Below, piece by piece: positions 15,001-16,765 of a DNA stretch of 16,765 nucleotides. The notes beneath the pieces were generated by a model that did not search any database, had not been told where the DNA came from, and saw only the letters and a list, made by a program, of their open reading frames with translations. The stretch lies in NCBI GenBank assembly GCA_009777005.1, contig WRMT01000022.1:1-16765 (forward strand), in the 5' to 3' direction. Within the stretch, counting starts at the first letter, position 1. Each line of letters starts with the position of its first letter. A program made the translations under genes and the position numbers. The DNA is from Methanobrevibacter sp. GTDB lineage: Archaea; Methanobacteriota; Methanobacteria; Methanobacteriales; Methanobacteriaceae.

Positions 15001-16765
15001 CAGGACCAGAATTACTTACAACAATAGTATACTCAACCAAATCACCTACATTCATGAATTCAGTAGCATTACTAGTTTTAGTAATAGTCAAATTAACAGT
15101 AGAATTAACAGTTAAATTAGTACTATTATTACCAGTACTATTATTTCCAATATTAGTTTCATTAACAGTTAAATTAGCAGTATTAGGAATATTACCAGTA
15201 CCGTTAACACGAACAACTAAACTCAAAGTAACATTAGTTCCCATTGGAATAAGTCCAACATTCCAAACTACATGAGTACCATTAAAGATTCCACCACCAG
15301 TAGAACTAATATAAATCAGACGAGGATCAAGAGCATCCACAATAACAACACTGGTCGCATTATCAGGACCAAAGTTAGTTACAACAATAGTATACTCAAC
15401 CAAATCACCTACACCAACATTCACACCAGTAGCATTATGGGTCTTAACAATAGACAAATTCACAGTAGAATTCACAGTAAAATTAGTACTATTGTTACCA
15501 GTACTATTATTTCCAATATTAGGCTGATCTGCAGTAACACTAGCATTATTAGTAATATTACCTGTACCATTAATTCTAACAACTAAAGTCAAAGTAACAT
15601 TGCTGCCAACATTAAGAGCACCTACATTCCAAACAACATGAGTACCATTAAAGCTTCCACCACTAGTAGCACTAACAAAGACCAAACGAGGATCTAAAAC
15701 ATCAGTTACAATAACACCAGTGGCATTATCAGGACCAGAATTACTTACAAAGATAGTATATTCTACCAAGTCACCAACATTCATGAATTCAGTAGCATTA
15801 CTAGTTTTAGTAATAGTCAAATTCACAGTAGAATTAACAGTGAAATTAGATTCATTACCATCAGTACTATTATTACCAATATTAGTCTCATTAACAGTAA
15901 CATTAGCAATATTCGGAATATTACCAGTACCATTAACAGTAACAACTAAAGTCAAAGTAACATTAGTGCCAACATTAACACCACCTACATTCCAAACAAC
16001 ATGAGTACCATTAAAGCTTCCACCACCAGTAGAACTAATATAAACCAAACGAGGATCAAGAGCATCAGAAACAACAACACCTGTTGCATTATCAGGACCA
16101 AAGTTAGTTACAACAATAGTATACTCAATCAAATCACCAACATTCACAACAGCACCAGAGGTAAGATTATTAGTCTTAGTAATAGTCAAATTCACAGTCG
16201 GATCAACAGTGAAATTAGTACTATTATTACCAGTACTATTGTTACCAATATTAGTTTCATTTACAGTTAAATTAGCAGTATTTATAATATCCCCTGTACC
16301 GTTAACACGAACAACTAAAGTTAAAGTAACATTTGTACCCATTGGAATAAGTCCAACATTCCAAACTACATGAGTACCATTAAAGCTTCCACCACCAGTA
16401 GAACTAATATAAACAAGACGAGGATCAAGAGCATCCACTATAACAACGCTGGTTGCATTATCTGGACCAAAGTTAGTTACAACAATAGTATACTCAACTA
16501 AATCACCTACACCTACATTTACACCAGTAGCATTATGAGTTTTAACAATAGACAAATTCACAGTAGAATTCACAGTAAAATTAGTACTATTATTACCAGT
16601 ACTATTATTTCCAATATTAGGCTGATCTGCAGAAACATTAGCATTATTAGTAATATTACCTGTACCATTAATTCTAACAACTAAAGTCAAAGTAACATTG
16701 CTGCCAACATTAAGAGCACCTACATTCCAAACAACATGAGTACCATTAAAGCTTCCACCACTAGT
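12014..16765 (-). CDS. Giant DUF11-repeat, Ig-like adhesin-like surface protein (5' end outside window)
   Basis: The frame is open to the right edge, so this is the C-terminal 1583 residues of a larger protein; the ATG-like starts inside are not believable. In N-to-C order it has one partial and eight full DUF11 repeats of about 121-123 residues (markers NL(S/T)I(V/T)KT, VGD-x-V-x-YTI-x-V-x-N-x-GPD, V-x-D-x-LD-x-RL, NVTLTLVVR(I/V)NGTG). Then come about five Ig-like domains (from STFIEVENITQ; recurrent 'G-x-P-(I/M/L)...TTD-x-x-G'), a very acidic stretch (EEEEDDDDLDFSEV...), and a membrane anchor (AMILLCILSMLLVGF) ending RYRKKN. It therefore faces outward with only a short basic cytoplasmic tail. 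Nearly every repeat is packed with N-x-S/T sites. Such 'adhesin-like proteins' are abundant in Methanobrevibacter and are thought to mediate contact with host or syntrophic partners. The signal peptide should lie beyond the window. Confidence 0.92.
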   Translation of the reverse strand, partial: TSGGSFNGTHVVWNVGALNVGSNVTLTLVVRINGTGNITNNANVSADQPNIGNNSTGNNSTNFTVNSTVNLSIVKTHNATGVNVGVGDLVEYTIVVTNFGPDNATSVVIVDALDPRLVYISSTGGGSFNGTHVVWNVGLIPMGTNVTLTLVVRVNGTGDIINTANLTVNETNIGNNSTGNNSTNFTVDPTVNLTITKTNNLTSGAVVNVGDLIEYTIVVTNFGPDNATGVVVSDALDPRLVYISSTGGGSFNGTHVVWNVGGVNVGTNVTLTLVVTVNGTGNIPNIANVTVNETNIGNNSTDGNESNFTVNSTVNLTITKTSNATEFMNVGDLVEYTIFVSNSGPDNATGVIVTDVLDPRLVFVSATSGGSFNGTHVVWNVGALNVGSNVTLTLVVRINGTGNITNNASVTADQPNIGNNSTGNNSTNFTVNSTVNLSIVKTHNATGVNVGVGDLVEYTIVVTNFGPDNATSVVIVDALDPRLIYISSTGGGIFNGTHVVWNVGLIPMGTNVTLSLVVRVNGTGNIPNTANLTVNETNIGNNSTGNNSTNLTVNSTVNLTITKTSNATEFMNVGDLVEYTIVVSNSGPDNATGVVVTDILDPRLVFVSATGNYSLNGTHIRWNVGNLNVGNNVTLTLVVRINGTGSITNNASVSADQPNIGNNSTGNNSTNFTVNATVNLSITKVNNLTSGAVVSVGDLVTYTITVTNFGPDVATNVVVTDVLDYRLIFVSATGYYNATSGEWLLGNLNVGSSLSMNITVRVNGTGNIANIANVTADQPNIGNNTTDGNDTNFTVGPTVNLTITKTSNATASMNVGDLVEYTIVVRNFGPDNATGVIVTDILDPRLVLISATGSYTFNGTHIIWNVSNLNVGDNVTLTLVVRINGTGNITNNASVTADQPNIGNNSTDGNGTNFTVDALVNLTITKTHNVTTTVVVGDNVSYTITVANSGPDNATGVLVIDILDSRLTYLNYSASVGTYNPVNGQWNIGSLAVGQNATLTIFVMVNSAGNISNLANVTVHQDNAGDTNASSPPLIADYMSTFIEVENITQNTTIPFTINGNVTSANGWIVNGFVNITIDGTVYSVQVVNGRFNLSLTYNVSGNYSFTVEYFGNESLAASNASGWVYILPIATTTTVNTTHSLIFDYPTNITGRLLDFLGRPIAGATITFVVNGIVIGTNTTNAQGIAIYSFIPDTSTSTYVIEAIYGGNTTYLGSNDSISLIAGDMRTRIIIDDVTTKPFRNTSIPITLINEFGSPMPGQIISVVIDGIEYNLTTDANGRVFVYHTPLDATPVLITAEFIGNASHQRSDEIGVLNVVRLSTEIRLNDLNLNPTQTASFSATLVDEDGRLLTNMDVDVYIGDVFIGTFTTDANGQIHVNGASVPQGASTITAVFSGYANIWENSISVSALTVRLIRTSLTVSVNQTPNETTTFVARLYDEFNRPLANKNIVFFLDGVFIGMATTDGYGIATFEHPYVDRGRIVAEFLGDDIHRESLDNRLFGISAEPVNDTDLEEEEDDDDLDFSEVLGDDEDYNDSDDVESVENNNRNSNPLIAMAAAGNPLAMILLCILSMLLVGFRYRKKN
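13650..16765 (-). repeat. Tandem DUF11 coding repeats, ~363-369 bp period
   Basis: Repeat boundaries (the NL-S/T-I codons) fall near 16555, 16190, 15822, 15459, 15090, 14728, 14367 and 14004. Units fall into types by their opening: A (KTHNATGVNVG, first and fourth full units), B (NNLTSGAVV, second and sixth), C (KTSNAT-x-x-MNVGD, third, fifth, seventh) and a divergent last unit. Stretches at the right edge (16700-16765) are essentially identical to 15607-15672, three units away. Confidence 0.85.

Noticed and set aside
14909..16270. Several plus-strand frames repeated at regular intervals
   Set aside because: They are antisense to the DUF11 repeats and recur only because the repeats do.

Overview
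The window looks like very AT-rich DNA from a methanogenic archaeon of the Methanobacteriales, most probably a Methanobrevibacter-like gut or host-associated species. The reasons are Shine-Dalgarno sites of the archaeal type (GGTGAT, GGAGGG), TATA-like boxes, long oligo-T tracts after genes, a giant DUF11/Ig-like 'adhesin-like' surface protein with a C-terminal membrane anchor, and AAA-ATPase/DUF4143, Rpn-type and HTH genes typical of that group. This is inference from gene content; there is no rRNA or housekeeping gene to confirm it.

Layout. 1-520: a 5'-truncated AAA+ ATPase/DUF4143 remnant. 973-1841: a translationally coupled pair, an unknown 145-aa protein plus a 143-aa HEPN-domain protein, resembling a toxin-antitoxin or defence cassette. 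1842-2571: non-coding, with an inverted-repeat element. 2572-4146: an intact Rpn-type PD-(D/E)XK nuclease, a free-standing copy of only its C-terminal module, and a third, badly decayed remnant. 4441-5770 (minus): two tandem remnants of what looks like a TumE/TumA-type toxin-antitoxin module; only the proximal HTH protein is intact. 5771-6981: AT-rich non-coding DNA. 6982-9033: a secreted FIVAR-repeat/CARDB surface protein, flanked by diverged copies of a ~300-bp non-coding repeat. 9619-9754: a MITE-like inverted-repeat element. 9774-10634 (minus): a second intact Rpn-type nuclease. 10635-12013: AT-rich non-coding DNA with small repeats. 12014-16765 (minus): the C-terminal 1583 residues of a giant DUF11-repeat surface protein that runs off the right edge.

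How it fits together. The left two thirds is an accessory island of nuclease, toxin-antitoxin and ATPase genes in various stages of decay; the right part carries two cell-surface proteins. The most interesting observation is that both intact Rpn nuclease genes contain an internal in-frame ATG near residue 200, each preceded at the same 4-nt spacing by an exact GGTGAT ribosome-binding site, while their full-length starts are non-ATG (TTG and GTG). The free-standing 82-aa gene at 3611-3859 starts at the equivalent ATG. This suggests an archaeal version of the intragenic nuclease/inhibitor arrangement reported for Escherichia coli rpn genes, including a solo inhibitor-like gene.
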